Program-made: the position numbers and the translations under genes
The notes under the pieces: generated by a model
Seen by the model: only the letters and a program-made list of their open reading frames with translations
Database searches by the model: none
What the model was told of the DNA's origin: nothing
From: Planctomycetota bacterium
GTDB taxonomy: Bacteria > Planctomycetota > Planctomycetia > Pirellulales > Pirellulaceae
DNA: 64,000 nucleotides
Direction of reading: 5' to 3'
Assembly (NCBI GenBank): GCA_016872725.1
Contig: VGZC01000008.1
Location: 60,037 to 124,036 of the forward strand
Shown here: one piece after another, positions 51,314 through 60,462 of the stretch
Numbering within the stretch: the stretch's first letter is position 1
How the letters are laid out: the number at the start of each line of letters is the position of its first letter

Positions 51314-52723
51314 TTATTCCGCGAGATTCAAACAGGTCATCCGCGTCATGTCGCGCAGGATCAGGCGCCCCGCGACGATCGCCATCGGGCCCCACGCGTC
51401 GTGGCCATGGGCAAAGACCTCGTGCCGGGCGAGCCGTTGGTAGCCCGAGGGCGACGCGTCGGCGAGCGTGAGGACGCCTTTGTCGTCGAGACCCAGGAAG
51501 AGACCGCCCGCGAACAGGTAGGGGCCGTGTCCGAACTTGTCGGCTCCGCTGTTCCACGCCTCCTTGCCGTCGAAGGTGAGGCAAACGAGTTGTCCGCCAC
51601 CCCGCTTGCGCACGGCGAAGAGGTGCCCGTCGCGAACGATCGGTGTCTGTTGTTCGGAGTTGAACTGTTTGGGGGTAAGCTCGAAAGCCGTCTCGGCCTC
51701 GATCCGTTCGGCGCCTTTCCGGATGCGCAGCATGAGGCTCCCCGTCTCGTTGCCATAACCGCTGGCGAGGAAAACCCGCCCCTCCGGAACAACGACCGGA
51801 GACGGGCTGGTCGCGAATTGTTCGGGCCACACGGTGCTGTCCCAGAGCCGTTCGCCCGTGTCGGCGGCGATCCCCGCGACGCCGCCGCTCCCGCAATAGA
51901 CGTACGTCCGCCTGCCCTCGAATTCCATCGGCGCGATCGAAACGTGCGTCATCGTCCAGCCCCGCGGATTGGGGCTTTTCCATAACGGCTTGCCGGTCTG
52001 GACGTCGAGCGCGACGAGCATCGCCGGGCCGCTCGGCGCGATGATGAGCCGGCCGTCGTCGATCAGCGGGCACTGGCCGGTGTACCACCGGGGCACGGTG
52101 GCGCCGTATTCGAGGACCATGTCGACGAGCCAGTGACACTTTCCTGTCACTGCGTCCCAGCAGGCGACATGGCAGCGCGGGCCGATCGTGACGACGAGGT
52201 CGCCGACGACGGCGGGCACCGTGCGCGTCAGGCCGTGGTTGCGGGTGAGCTGCACGGGATAGGCGTTGCGCCAGATCTCGCGTCCGTCGTCGAGCGAGAG
52301 GCAGCGGAGCGTGTCGGCCTGCGCGGGTTCGTCGTAGTCGAGCACGAAGACGCGCCCGCGCGAGACGGCCGCGCCCGCGTAGCCTTCGGCGAGTTCGAGC
52401 GACCAGAGGGCGGGTGGGCCCTCGGCGGGCCACGCGCGACGCAGGGGCGTCGCCTCGGGTCCGATATTGTCGCCGTTCGGACCGCGGAACCAGGGCCACT
52501 CGCCCGCGATCGACGACGGAACGCCCTTCCCCGCCGTCGGCTCGCCCGCGACCGGCGCCTCGACTGCCTCGATCACCGCCTCGGTTCCCGCGGGCCGATC
52601 GAGACCGGGCACGCGCACGCGAAGATCGCGGCCCGAGTCCTGCCCGACCCAATGGACGATCGAAGCGGCTCCCAGCGCGGCCGCCAGCAGGGGAAGGATG
52701 GCGTCAGTGCGGCGAAAGGTCAT
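51314..52723 (-). CDS. Secreted PQQ-like beta-propeller protein
   Basis: 469 residues. A signal or anchor segment (about 8-25) precedes a linker and a propeller domain beginning WPWFRGPNGDNIGPEATP, the typical entry motif of planctomycete PQQ-like proteins. Blades include LSLDDGREIWRNAYP, VALDVQTGKPLWKS and IAADTGERLWDS. A few cysteines (for example in GPRCHVACWD) could form a disulfide. No catalytic site can be assigned. It is followed 14 nt later by the NHL gene and preceded by another propeller gene at 57 nt, suggesting a three-gene propeller operon upstream of the redox genes. Confidence 0.88.
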   Translation of the reverse strand: MTFRRTDAILPLLAAALGAASIVHWVGQDSGRDLRVRVPGLDRPAGTEAVIEAVEAPVAGEPTAGKGVPSSIAGEWPWFRGPNGDNIGPEATPLRRAWPAEGPPALWSLELAEGYAGAAVSRGRVFVLDYDEPAQADTLRCLSLDDGREIWRNAYPVQLTRNHGLTRTVPAVVGDLVVTIGPRCHVACWDAVTGKCHWLVDMVLEYGATVPRWYTGQCPLIDDGRLIIAPSGPAMLVALDVQTGKPLWKSPNPRGWTMTHVSIAPMEFEGRRTYVYCGSGGVAGIAADTGERLWDSTVWPEQFATSPSPVVVPEGRVFLASGYGNETGSLMLRIRKGAERIEAETAFELTPKQFNSEQQTPIVRDGHLFAVRKRGGGQLVCLTFDGKEAWNSGADKFGHGPYLFAGGLFLGLDDKGVLTLADASPSGYQRLARHEVFAHGHDAWGPMAIVAGRLILRDMTRMTCLNLAE

Positions 52724-52780
52724 CGGTGGCTCGGCATCAGTCCGGTGGACGACCGTGCGGCGACGAACGCGGCCGTCCGT

Positions 52781-54058
52781 TCAGCCGCCGACGCAGTAGA
52801 GATTCTCGAACGTTCTCACGAAGATCTGGCCGTCGGAAAACGCCGGAGTCGCGTTGCACGCTTCATCGATCTTGTTCCGCGCGACCTCGGCGAACTCCGC
52901 CGGGTCCGCCTTGAACACGACGGTCGTTCCCTTGCCGCCCGTGACATACAAATGGCCTCCCGCGAGGATCACCGACGCCCAGTAGTTTTCACCGGCGGCG
53001 CGGGCCTTCCACAGGACTTTGCCCGTCTTCGCGTCGACGCATTCGATCGTTCCCGGACCTCCGTTGGCCCGGTACACGTGGCCGTCGACGAGCACTCCCG
53101 TGCTGATGCTCTCGGGATTCCGCGTTTCGAGCCAAAGCCGTCCCGATGCGGTGATGTCGCCCTGGCCTCCGATGCGGATTCCCATCGATGGCCCACGGAA
53201 TCCCGCGTGGATGACGCACAGTCCGTCGCCGACGATCGGCGAGCCGCTGACGACGCTGTAGTTCGGGCCGCTGAGTCCATTGCAGGACCAGACGATCTTG
53301 CCCGATTCGCAGTCGTAGGCGTTGAGTCGCGTGGGCATCGCGCAGACCAGTTGGTTGGCGCCGTCCACGGGGACGACCACGGGCGTGCTCCACGATCCCA
53401 TGTCGCGCCCGTCGGCCCGCGTTTCGCCGTTGCCGTCCTGTGGTTCCTCGGTCTCCCACACGGTCGTGCCGTCGGCGAGCCGGAAGGCCGCGACGAAAAC
53501 CCGTTTTCCGGGTCCGCTATGCAGGTACACCCGGTCCTGATGGATGACGGGCGACGTGCCGTAACCCCATTGATGGCGAAATTCGCCCAGATCGCGCGAC
53601 CAGACCGGTTTTCCGGCCATATCGTACGCGTGCAGGCCGGCCGTCGCATGCCAAACGACGACCCGTTCGCCATCCGAGGCGGGGGTCGAACCGCCGTAGG
53701 GGTTCGACGCATGCGTCGGCATTTCATCCTTGCAGCGTTCCGTGCGGGTCCAAACCTCTTTTCCGTTCGCGCGGTCGAAACAGATCAGCGATCGTTCACG
53801 GCCCTTGTCGGCCGAGCTCGTCACGAACACGCGGCCGTTCGCCACGATCGGGCTTCCGTTCGCCGGCGAGGGAAGCTTGACCTTCCAGACGACGTGCTCG
53901 GTGGAGCTCCAGGCCGTCGGATAACTTCCTTCGGGCGCAACGCCGTTGCCCTGGGGGCCTCGGAACATGCCCCAATCCTCGGCCGCGCCGAGCTGGATTC
54001 CGAGTCCGAACGGGAACACGGCGCATGCCATTAGCCATGCCGCGAGCCGCCTGCGCAT
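52781..54058 (-). CDS. Secreted PQQ-like beta-propeller protein
   Basis: 425 residues with a cleavable signal (about 5-26, ending in LGAAEDW). The propeller starts with WGMFRGPQGNGVAPEG and has blades such as ICFDRANGKEVWTR, YDMAGKPVWSRD and CVDAKTGKVLWKA. The family is abundant and functionally undefined in planctomycetes. The ATG at 54058 follows GGAGGAA by 9 nt, and a TATAAT 47-52 bp upstream fits a transcription start about 40 nt before the ATG. It appears to be the first gene of the propeller run. Confidence 0.9.
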   Translation of the reverse strand: MRRRLAAWLMACAVFPFGLGIQLGAAEDWGMFRGPQGNGVAPEGSYPTAWSSTEHVVWKVKLPSPANGSPIVANGRVFVTSSADKGRERSLICFDRANGKEVWTRTERCKDEMPTHASNPYGGSTPASDGERVVVWHATAGLHAYDMAGKPVWSRDLGEFRHQWGYGTSPVIHQDRVYLHSGPGKRVFVAAFRLADGTTVWETEEPQDGNGETRADGRDMGSWSTPVVVPVDGANQLVCAMPTRLNAYDCESGKIVWSCNGLSGPNYSVVSGSPIVGDGLCVIHAGFRGPSMGIRIGGQGDITASGRLWLETRNPESISTGVLVDGHVYRANGGPGTIECVDAKTGKVLWKARAAGENYWASVILAGGHLYVTGGKGTTVVFKADPAEFAEVARNKIDEACNATPAFSDGQIFVRTFENLYCVGG

Positions 54059-54104
54059 TGTGGGATTCCTCCGCGATGGAGTCCGAACGTGCCGTTTCGA
54101 GTCG

Positions 54105-54110
54105 ATTATA
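54105..54110 (-). promoter_or_regulatory. Candidate -10 box for the propeller operon
   Basis: Perfect TATAAT on the minus strand, about 47 bp before the start codon at 54058. The matching -35 position is GC-rich and not consensus. Confidence 0.4.
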
Positions 54111-54245
54111 GGGGGACGGCGCGCGGTTCGCGAGTGCGGTAGCCGTCCATCGCGCGGTGGGCGGCGCGAACCTTGTAGCCCTTTGATGGCCCGATCGGAA
54201 CGCGCACCGGAGTCGGGGAGCCCGACAACAGGCTCCTTGCTTGTC

Positions 54246-57200
54246 TCAAGCCTTGCCCGAGGCCGGCGCGTTGCCGCGGTTGGCCGCGTGTCCGTTTCCC
54301 CCCGCGCCGTCATGCTCCGCGCCGTTGCCGTTGCCTTCGCGGGGCGCCGCGCCCTCGAGCGCGAAGGCCGCCTCGTGGAGGGCCGTGTGACGCGCGTGAT
54401 CCTCGGCGACCCCCGCGAGCAGCCGGCCCTCGTCCGGTTCGTCGCCGTGCCGGCCGCCGGGAATCAGCGTGTGGACGATGAAATAGTTCAACGGGACGAT
54501 GAACAGGCCGAGCATCGTGCTGGCGGCCAGGCCGAACACGAGGCTGACGCCCATCGGAATGAGCGCCTGGGCCTGGAACGATTGATCGGCGAGCAGCGGC
54601 GCGAGACCGATGACCGACGTGACCGTGTTGAGCGCGACGGGGCGGATGCGACGCCGGCTCGCTTCGACGATCGACTGCCGGAGCGATTCGCGCGGGAACT
54701 CGGCGCGGCGCGTGTTGATGAAGTCCAGAAGCACGATCGAGTCGTTCACCACCATTCCCATGAGGGCGACGAGCCCGAACACGCTGAAGAGCGTGACGTC
54801 GAGCCCCATGACGACGTGACCCCAAACCGCGCCCGCCACCGCGAACGGGATCAGGTAGACGATCATCAACGGTTGGAGGAACGATCGAAGCTGGAATGTC
54901 AGGAGAACGCACATCGCGCCGAGCGCGACAAACGAACCGATTCCCAGGCTCTGGATCGATTCGTCGTTCTGTTCCTTCTCGCCTTCCCACCGGACATGGA
55001 TGAACGGGAAATCCTCGAGGATCCGGTCGAAGTAATGCGATTGGAAATCCGCCAGCACGTTCCCCGCGTTCGTGCCGGGCCGCAATGACGCGGTGATCGT
55101 GATCGCCCGTTGCTGGTCGACCCGCTGGATCTCCGAATAGCCTCGGCGCACGTCGATCTTCGCGAGCTCCCGGATCGGCCGCTCGACCAGATCGTTGCCC
55201 CGCACGCGGATATTGTCGAGCGAAACGAGATTCGTCCGTTCATCGCGCGGGTATCGCACCATGAGCTTGACTTCGTGCCGACCGCGCTGCAGGCGCTGGA
55301 CTTCCTCGCCGTAGAACGCGGCGCGGACCGTTTCGGCGAGATCGGCGGTCGACACGCCCATGCTCTGCCCGCGCTCGTCGACGCGCATCTGGTACTCCCA
55401 CTTTCCCAGATACGAGTCGTCGTTCACGTCATAGACGCCCTCGAACCGCGCGAGCCCGTCCTTGATCCGTTCGGCGGCCTGTTCGAGCTGTCCCCAGTGC
55501 TCGTTCGAGGCCTGGATCTTGAATTCGATGTCCCGACCACCGGGCCCCATCTGCTGCACATCGAACACGGCCGATTCAATTCCCACGATCGTGCCCGACA
55601 CCGCGCGCCATTTCGCGGCGATCTGTTGCGCCGTGAGCGAACGTTCGGCCGAACTCACGAGCTCGATCGACACGCCGCCGACGAATTCGCCGTTCGTCCG
55701 CTGCTGCAAGCCGCCTCCGCCGCCTTCGACTTGACCGACCGATTCATGGACGAGCGTGACAAGTGGCTCCCCGCGTTCGGTGTACTCGCGGTCGAGTTTC
55801 CGGATCGCGGCCGCCACCTGGCGCACGGCCGCGTCGGTCACCTTCGCGGGCGTTCCGTCGGGAAACACGAGATGGGCCGAGAGGAATCGCGCGTCCATGT
55901 CGGGGAATACGGTGTACCTCGTCCACCCGGCCGCGAACGCCGTCAACGTCACCGCGAGGAAGGCGAATTGCAGCGCGTAGCCGAGTGGGACGTGGTCCAT
56001 CAGCCGGCGCAGCACGGGTATGTAGATGACCTCGACGCAAAACACCACGAAGCGGTCCGCCACCCGGTTGACCACGTCGAAGAACTTTTTCAAGAGCCAC
56101 GCGAGTTCCCAAAACAGGATGAGCGCCTGTTCGCCGAGCCAGACCAGGAGGATGGCGGTCCAGCCGCCGAGCACCAGATAGAGCCGATCCATGGCGAAGA
56201 GGGTCCGGCGCATGTGCCGCGTCGTGGCGACCATGCCCGCGATCATGCCGTCGTGCGCGAGGTGGCACGGGAGGATCGTGAAGCCCTCGACAAGCGAGAT
56301 GAGCAACATGACGACGACGGTGAGCGGCATGCACGCGATGAACTTGCCCATGACGCCCGAGACGAAAAAGAGCGGCAGGAAGGCGATCACCGTGCAAAGC
56401 ACGCCCACAATCACGCTCGGCGCGACCTCCGCGGCCGCCTCGATCGCCGCACGCGTCGCCCCCTTCCCCGCTTCCATGTGCGAGTGGAAATTCTCGCTGA
56501 CGACGATCGCGTCGTCGACGAGAATGCCGAGCGCCATGAGGAACGAGAATAGGGTGAGCATGTTCAGCGTGTCGCCCGTGGCGAACAGGACGCCGCACGT
56601 CGCGAGGATGGCGAACGGGATGCCGAGCGCGACCCAGAAGGCGAGCCGGAATTCGAGGAACATGGCGAGCACGAGGAAGACGAGCAACAGGCCCTGAATG
56701 CCGTCCTCCGTCAGCAGCTCGATCCGTTCCCGCACGTCGATCGACGTGTCGTTCCAGTAGGTGAGCGAATAACCGAGGGGAAGGCTTGACGATTTCGTCG
56801 CCACGTACGCCTTCACCTCCTCGACGATGCGCAACAAATCCTCCGAATTCGTCCGGTCCACCGACAGCACGATCGCCGGTTGCCCGTTGACTCGGCTGTA
56901 CAACACCGAATCCTCGAATCCATCGACGACGCGACCCAGGTCACCGACCGTCAGAACGGTGCCGTCCGCCTTGGTGACCACCGGAATCCGCGCGATGTCC
57001 TCGCCCCAAACCCGTTTGTTCTTTCCCCGCAAGAGTACGGTGTCGCTCGACGCCTGGATCTTCCCTCCCGGGATTTCGATATTCTCGCGGCGGATGACCG
57101 CCGCGAGCTTTTGCAGGCTCAGGCCGTACTTGCGCAGCGTGCTTTCCGATACCTCGACGTCGATCTGGTACGGCCGCTCACCGACGATCGTGACCTGCGA

Positions 57201-57719
57201 AACGCTTTGGAGATCGAGCAATTCCTCGCGGACCGACTCGGCGAGCTCCCGCAACTGGCGCTCGCCACGCTCGGTTTCCGGCTCGTTGAGCATGATCCCC
57301 AGCCGGATCGCCGGTTGGCGGAACGTGATCTGTTGGAATTCAGGGTCCTCGGCGAGTTCCGGCAAGCTCGGAATCCGATCGACTTCCGAACGGATTTCGT
57401 TGAGCACCTTCTGGGCGTTGACGCCGGTGTTCAGGTCGATAACCGTGAACCCAAAACCCTCCCGCGCGACGCTCGTGACCCGCTTGATTCCGTCGATCGA
57501 CCGGACCGCTTCCTCGACCTTGAGGCATATCCCCTGTTCGACCTCCTCGGGACTCGCGCCGGGATAGGGGACTTGGACGAGGACGATTTCGAGTTCGAAA
57601 TTCGGAAACACCTCGCGGCGCAGCAGGCCCATGGAGAACAGTCCGGCGAGGACGGTCCCGATCAGGATCAGGTTCATCGCCGCGCGATGGTGCACGGCCC
57701 AGGCGATGGCCGCTTTCAT
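54246..57719 (-). CDS. RND efflux transporter permease (AcrB/MexB-like superfamily)
   Basis: 1157-residue inner-membrane proton antiporter of the RND superfamily, with 12 hydrophobic segments in two halves and two large periplasmic loops. The N-terminus (NLILIGTVLAGLFSMGLLRREVFPNF) and the motif GILVDDAIVVSENF near residue 400, with its paired Asp in the fourth membrane helix, are typical. The C-terminal tail is Gly/Asn/His/Ala-rich and longer than usual. Together with the adaptor encoded upstream it should expel a small molecule or lipid. No TolC-like outer-membrane gene is in view. Its start overlaps the adaptor stop (ATGA, 57716-57719). Confidence 0.96.
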   Translation of the reverse strand: MKAAIAWAVHHRAAMNLILIGTVLAGLFSMGLLRREVFPNFELEIVLVQVPYPGASPEEVEQGICLKVEEAVRSIDGIKRVTSVAREGFGFTVIDLNTGVNAQKVLNEIRSEVDRIPSLPELAEDPEFQQITFRQPAIRLGIMLNEPETERGERQLRELAESVREELLDLQSVSQVTIVGERPYQIDVEVSESTLRKYGLSLQKLAAVIRRENIEIPGGKIQASSDTVLLRGKNKRVWGEDIARIPVVTKADGTVLTVGDLGRVVDGFEDSVLYSRVNGQPAIVLSVDRTNSEDLLRIVEEVKAYVATKSSSLPLGYSLTYWNDTSIDVRERIELLTEDGIQGLLLVFLVLAMFLEFRLAFWVALGIPFAILATCGVLFATGDTLNMLTLFSFLMALGILVDDAIVVSENFHSHMEAGKGATRAAIEAAAEVAPSVIVGVLCTVIAFLPLFFVSGVMGKFIACMPLTVVVMLLISLVEGFTILPCHLAHDGMIAGMVATTRHMRRTLFAMDRLYLVLGGWTAILLVWLGEQALILFWELAWLLKKFFDVVNRVADRFVVFCVEVIYIPVLRRLMDHVPLGYALQFAFLAVTLTAFAAGWTRYTVFPDMDARFLSAHLVFPDGTPAKVTDAAVRQVAAAIRKLDREYTERGEPLVTLVHESVGQVEGGGGGLQQRTNGEFVGGVSIELVSSAERSLTAQQIAAKWRAVSGTIVGIESAVFDVQQMGPGGRDIEFKIQASNEHWGQLEQAAERIKDGLARFEGVYDVNDDSYLGKWEYQMRVDERGQSMGVSTADLAETVRAAFYGEEVQRLQRGRHEVKLMVRYPRDERTNLVSLDNIRVRGNDLVERPIRELAKIDVRRGYSEIQRVDQQRAITITASLRPGTNAGNVLADFQSHYFDRILEDFPFIHVRWEGEKEQNDESIQSLGIGSFVALGAMCVLLTFQLRSFLQPLMIVYLIPFAVAGAVWGHVVMGLDVTLFSVFGLVALMGMVVNDSIVLLDFINTRRAEFPRESLRQSIVEASRRRIRPVALNTVTSVIGLAPLLADQSFQAQALIPMGVSLVFGLAASTMLGLFIVPLNYFIVHTLIPGGRHGDEPDEGRLLAGVAEDHARHTALHEAAFALEGAAPREGNGNGAEHDGAGGNGHAANRGNAPASGKA

Positions 57720-59281
57720 GGCTGCGAGGCTCGTGTCAGAGCCATCCCATCCCTCGGAAAGGCGAGCGCCGAGACGATGACGTCATCTCCGGGACGCGGT
57801 CCCTTCGATTCGGCGTACACCAAGACATCCGTATTCCACCGCCGCGCGACGCGAACCGGCAACTCGCGCAGCACGCCCTCCCGCATGACCCAGACGAGGC
57901 CGCCGAGCCGCAGGCCTTCGGACGGGATCCGGATCACGGGGATCGCAGGGCGGACCCGCGCCTTGACCGTTACGAACATCCCCGGGGTCAGAGGCGGCGG
58001 AGGGATCGATGGCTCGGGCTCGCCGTCGTTTCGAACCACGCGGCCATCACGGGGGCGAGGGATCGTGACCACACATGGCACCGTGCGGGTTTGCAGGTCG
58101 AATCCCTGGCCGCCGTATCGATCCAAGCGACCGCCCCAGACGCACCGGTAGGCGTCGATCGGGAATTCGATCTCGGCATCGGCGGCGGGAAACGCGTAGA
58201 GCGATTCCCAGGCTTCCTTGAGCGGTCCGTCGCCCGATGCGGCGGCGGCCGCGCCGGATGGAACGAGCGGTCCGTCGCCCGATGCGGCGGCGGCCGCGCC
58301 GGATGGAACGAGCGGTCCGTCGCCCGATGCGGCGGCGGCCGCGCCGGATGGAACGAGCGGTCCGGCCGACGACGCCGCGCGTTCCCTTGCCGATTGACGC
58401 CACAGCCAATACATGTCGGAAAGTTCGAGCTGGCACTGCACTTCCCCCGCGCTCGTATCGTTCATGACGAACGCCGCAGCGCCGACCTGCACGAACGCGT
58501 CCTTCTCGACCGACTCCCGGACGATCGTGCCGTCGCACGGGGCGACGATGCGCGTCCGAGCCAAAGCAAGTTCGGCCTCCTGGTGCCTCGCATGCTGCAT
58601 GTCCCGCGCGCTGACCGCCCGATCGTGGCGTGCGTCGAGCATGCGAAGCTGGCTCTGCAGCGTCAGCAATGCGGCACGGGAGGCGATTTCGGAGCGTTGG
58701 GCTTTCTCGATGTCCGCCACCGACGCGCCGTTGCGTTCGGCAAGCTGCCGAACGCGGGCCGAATCGGACTCGGCGAGCCGCACGTCCTGTTCGAGCAAGC
58801 CGAGCTGTTCCACGACGTTTTGCCGCTCAACGTCCCATTCCCGGAGTGCGTTCTCGGCCTGTTTCAATTCCTGTTTCGATCGCTCGACCGCCAGCGCGTA
58901 GTCGGTCGGGTCGATTTCGACAAGAGGTTCCCCTTGCCGGACGAACTTGCCTTCTTCGCATTGCTCGGATTTCCACCGGATGCGGCCCGCCACTTCCGCC
59001 GCGACGCCGACCTGGCGCAGAGGCCGCGCGACGCCCTCCACGGCGATTTCAAATGACCCCTCGAACGGCTCGGCGCGAACGGTCAATACGGCGGGCGCAG
59101 CGCCTCCGTCATCATCTTGGACGGGCACGGGCGGACGATGACCGAACTCACGGTAAAAAAGAACCCCGCCCGCGATGACCGCGAGCGGCACGAGCGACCG
59201 GACCCAGCGACCGATCGCGCTCGAGACGGTTCGCGGGCCGGACGCGGCATGGTGTGAGGCGGCGGCCTCGGAGCCCGTCAT
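57716..59281 (-). CDS. RND periplasmic adaptor (HlyD/MFP family)
   Basis: 521 residues. One membrane anchor (about 30-46) is followed by a barrel-sandwich half (VGVAAEVAGRIRWKSEQCEEGKFVRQGEP, split as VAAEVAGRI and GKFVRQGEPLVEID). A long alpha-helical hairpin (about 125-245), the second lipoyl half (RIVAPCDGTIVRESVEKDAFVQVG) and a beta-barrel follow. A linker contains three exact copies of GPLVPSGAAAAASGD, encoded by a 45-bp tandem repeat and absent from usual family members. The adaptor would link the permease to an outer-membrane channel. An extended -10 promoter lies about 70 bp upstream of the start. Confidence 0.93.
   Translation of the reverse strand: MTGSEAAASHHAASGPRTVSSAIGRWVRSLVPLAVIAGGVLFYREFGHRPPVPVQDDDGGAAPAVLTVRAEPFEGSFEIAVEGVARPLRQVGVAAEVAGRIRWKSEQCEEGKFVRQGEPLVEIDPTDYALAVERSKQELKQAENALREWDVERQNVVEQLGLLEQDVRLAESDSARVRQLAERNGASVADIEKAQRSEIASRAALLTLQSQLRMLDARHDRAVSARDMQHARHQEAELALARTRIVAPCDGTIVRESVEKDAFVQVGAAAFVMNDTSAGEVQCQLELSDMYWLWRQSARERAASSAGPLVPSGAAAAASGDGPLVPSGAAAAASGDGPLVPSGAAAAASGDGPLKEAWESLYAFPAADAEIEFPIDAYRCVWGGRLDRYGGQGFDLQTRTVPCVVTIPRPRDGRVVRNDGEPEPSIPPPPLTPGMFVTVKARVRPAIPVIRIPSEGLRLGGLVWVMREGVLRELPVRVARRWNTDVLVYAESKGPRPGDDVIVSALAFPRDGMALTRASQP
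58220..58354. repeat. Three identical 45-bp tandem repeats inside the adaptor gene
   Basis: Three perfect 45-bp copies (58220-58264, 58265-58309, 58310-58354) plus a short partial copy, in frame, encoding GPLVPSGAAAAASGD. Perfect identity implies very recent expansion, and copy number probably varies between strains. Confidence 0.92.
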
Positions 59282-59348
59282 GGAATCGAGAACTCCCCTG
59301 CCAGGGATGGACGATCACGTGCGATTGGGTAAGTTATAACGATCCTGG

Positions 59349-59357
59349 ATTATAGCA
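59349..59357 (-). promoter_or_regulatory. Extended -10 promoter of the RND efflux operon
   Basis: The minus strand reads TGC-TATAAT, a perfect -10 with the TGn extension, about 70 bp upstream of the adaptor start at 59281. No -35 consensus is seen, as expected for extended -10 promoters. Confidence 0.5.
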
Positions 59358-59487
59358 CGATCGGCCGATCGGCGAGGCGGGTGGGGTGCGGGAACTCGTT
59401 GGTCGCGCGATTGCGGACGCGGCGGCCGCCAACGGCGAGCGGGGGACGTCAGTCCCCTGTTGTCCGCCAACGGCATTCACATGCACC

Positions 59488-59519
59488 ATATCCGAGTATT
59501 CACGATATCCGAGTATTCA
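59488..59519. repeat. 17-bp direct repeat upstream of the RND operon
   Basis: ATATCCGAGTATTCA occurs at 59488-59502 and 59505-59519. Two tandem sites with a 17-bp period could bind a regulator, but they lie about 135 bp upstream of the predicted RND promoter. Function not known. Confidence 0.45.
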
Positions 59520-59715
59520 ACGCGGGGGGCCCCTGCCGACCGAAGGCCGGACGACTTCTCAATAACTCCGCTCCGCCACGTTTTTCCCACCGCCGCCGAG
59601 ACAAGCGCGGCGGCGGCGGGAATGCTCAAGAAACCGCGAAGCCCGGCTTCTGGAAACGGCGACGCCGATGGCCCTAACACGTTGGAAAACAACGAATTAG
59701 GCGGCAATCGGCGAG

Positions 59716-59788
59716 TGGTCAGGGCCGGGATCGAACCGGCGACACATGGATTTTCAGTCCATTGCTCTACCAACTGAGCTACCTGACC
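59716..59788 (-). tRNA. tRNA-Phe (GAA)
   Basis: 73-nt cloverleaf on the minus strand. The acceptor stem GGTCAGG pairs with CCTGACC and the discriminator is A. The D arm contains AGTTGGTAGAGC, the anticodon stem is ATGGA/TCCAT with loop CTGAAAA giving anticodon GAA, and the T arm is GCCGG-TTCGATC-CCGGC. The CCA end is not encoded. Confidence 0.97.
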
Positions 59789-60462
59789 AAGGTCACCCCT
59801 TCGGGATGGCCCCGTATGGCGAAAGACGCGACGCGGTCGACCGACTGCCCAGTCTAACATCGGGCCATCGGGCCGCAAGTCGTCCTGAGGGGGCTGGCGA
59901 TCGACGAGCCGGGTTCGGCGATTGTTCGTGACGACGGTCCGGGATTGGGCCCGATCGCGGCCGCGACGCACGGCTCGACCCCGCGAAACGTCGGGCGATC
60001 GGCCCTTGTCGCGGAATCGATGTCCCACCGCAACCGATTCGATGGCTACCCGTTTGGCTCGACGCACGATCTTGACAACTCGTGAGGCGCCAAGGACTTC
60101 GGCCTCGCCCTTGCTTGACAGGCCCCGTTGCCGTCGTTACGATCGACGGCAGATCGCGCGGTTCGGTCCTCGGCAGGCTTCTGGCGGGATGGTGCGGGTG
60201 CCGCGACGCGCTCTGTGGAGTCGTCGCGGTATGGTCTTTGCCTCGCGCAACGACCGTGCCGCGCGGTCAGGGCGGGCCCGTTGATGGCTGGCTGGGTACG
60301 GCTCCACCCCCGGGACCCCACGTCGCGCGAACGGGCGGCGCGTGTCGGGGCGGCGTTCGTTGTCGTTGGTCGTTTCAACCGCCCGACGCGTCTTCCGGCT
60401 CGCGGACTTGACGGATCGAACGAAGGAAGACGGATTGTCGGTGATTCAGGGAAAGCCGCGCC
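59789..60462. other. 674-bp region with the ExbB/ExbD operon promoter and a long leader
   Basis: Apart from the promoter at 60115-60143 I see no gene with family-like composition. Several frames are open because of high GC, but they lack ribosome sites and recognisable sequence. The 313 nt from the predicted start to the first codon form an unusually long leader. Confidence 0.5.
60115..60143 (+). promoter_or_regulatory. Strong predicted promoter of the ExbB/ExbD operon
   Basis: Perfect -35 TTGACA (60115-60120), 17-nt spacer and -10 TACGAT (60138-60143). It is the best sigma70-type promoter in the window. The transcript would begin near 60150 with a leader of about 313 nt. Confidence 0.6.

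Larger units (their letters stand above)
59282..59715. other. 434-bp intergenic region between adaptor and tRNA-Phe
   Basis: It holds the RND operon's extended -10 promoter (59349-59357), a GGGGAC/GTCCCC hairpin near 59444, two direct copies of ATATCCGAGTATTCA (59488-59519) and a CCGCCGCCG/CGGCGGCGG hairpin at about 59590-59617. No gene seen. Confidence 0.6.

Noticed and set aside
47709..51443. Long plus-strand open frame crossing four minus-strand genes and the G/T repeat
   Set aside because: It crosses several true genes and the repeat, and its composition is that of antisense GC-rich DNA.
59590..59617. Rho-independent terminator at the CCGCCGCCG hairpin
   Set aside because: The T run precedes the hairpin on the plus strand and there is no T run after it on the minus strand.
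60082..60462. Small genes in the leader of the ExbB operon
   Set aside because: The open frames are Gly/Arg/Pro-rich, lack ribosome sites and family-like sequence, and the longest runs past the start of the real gene.
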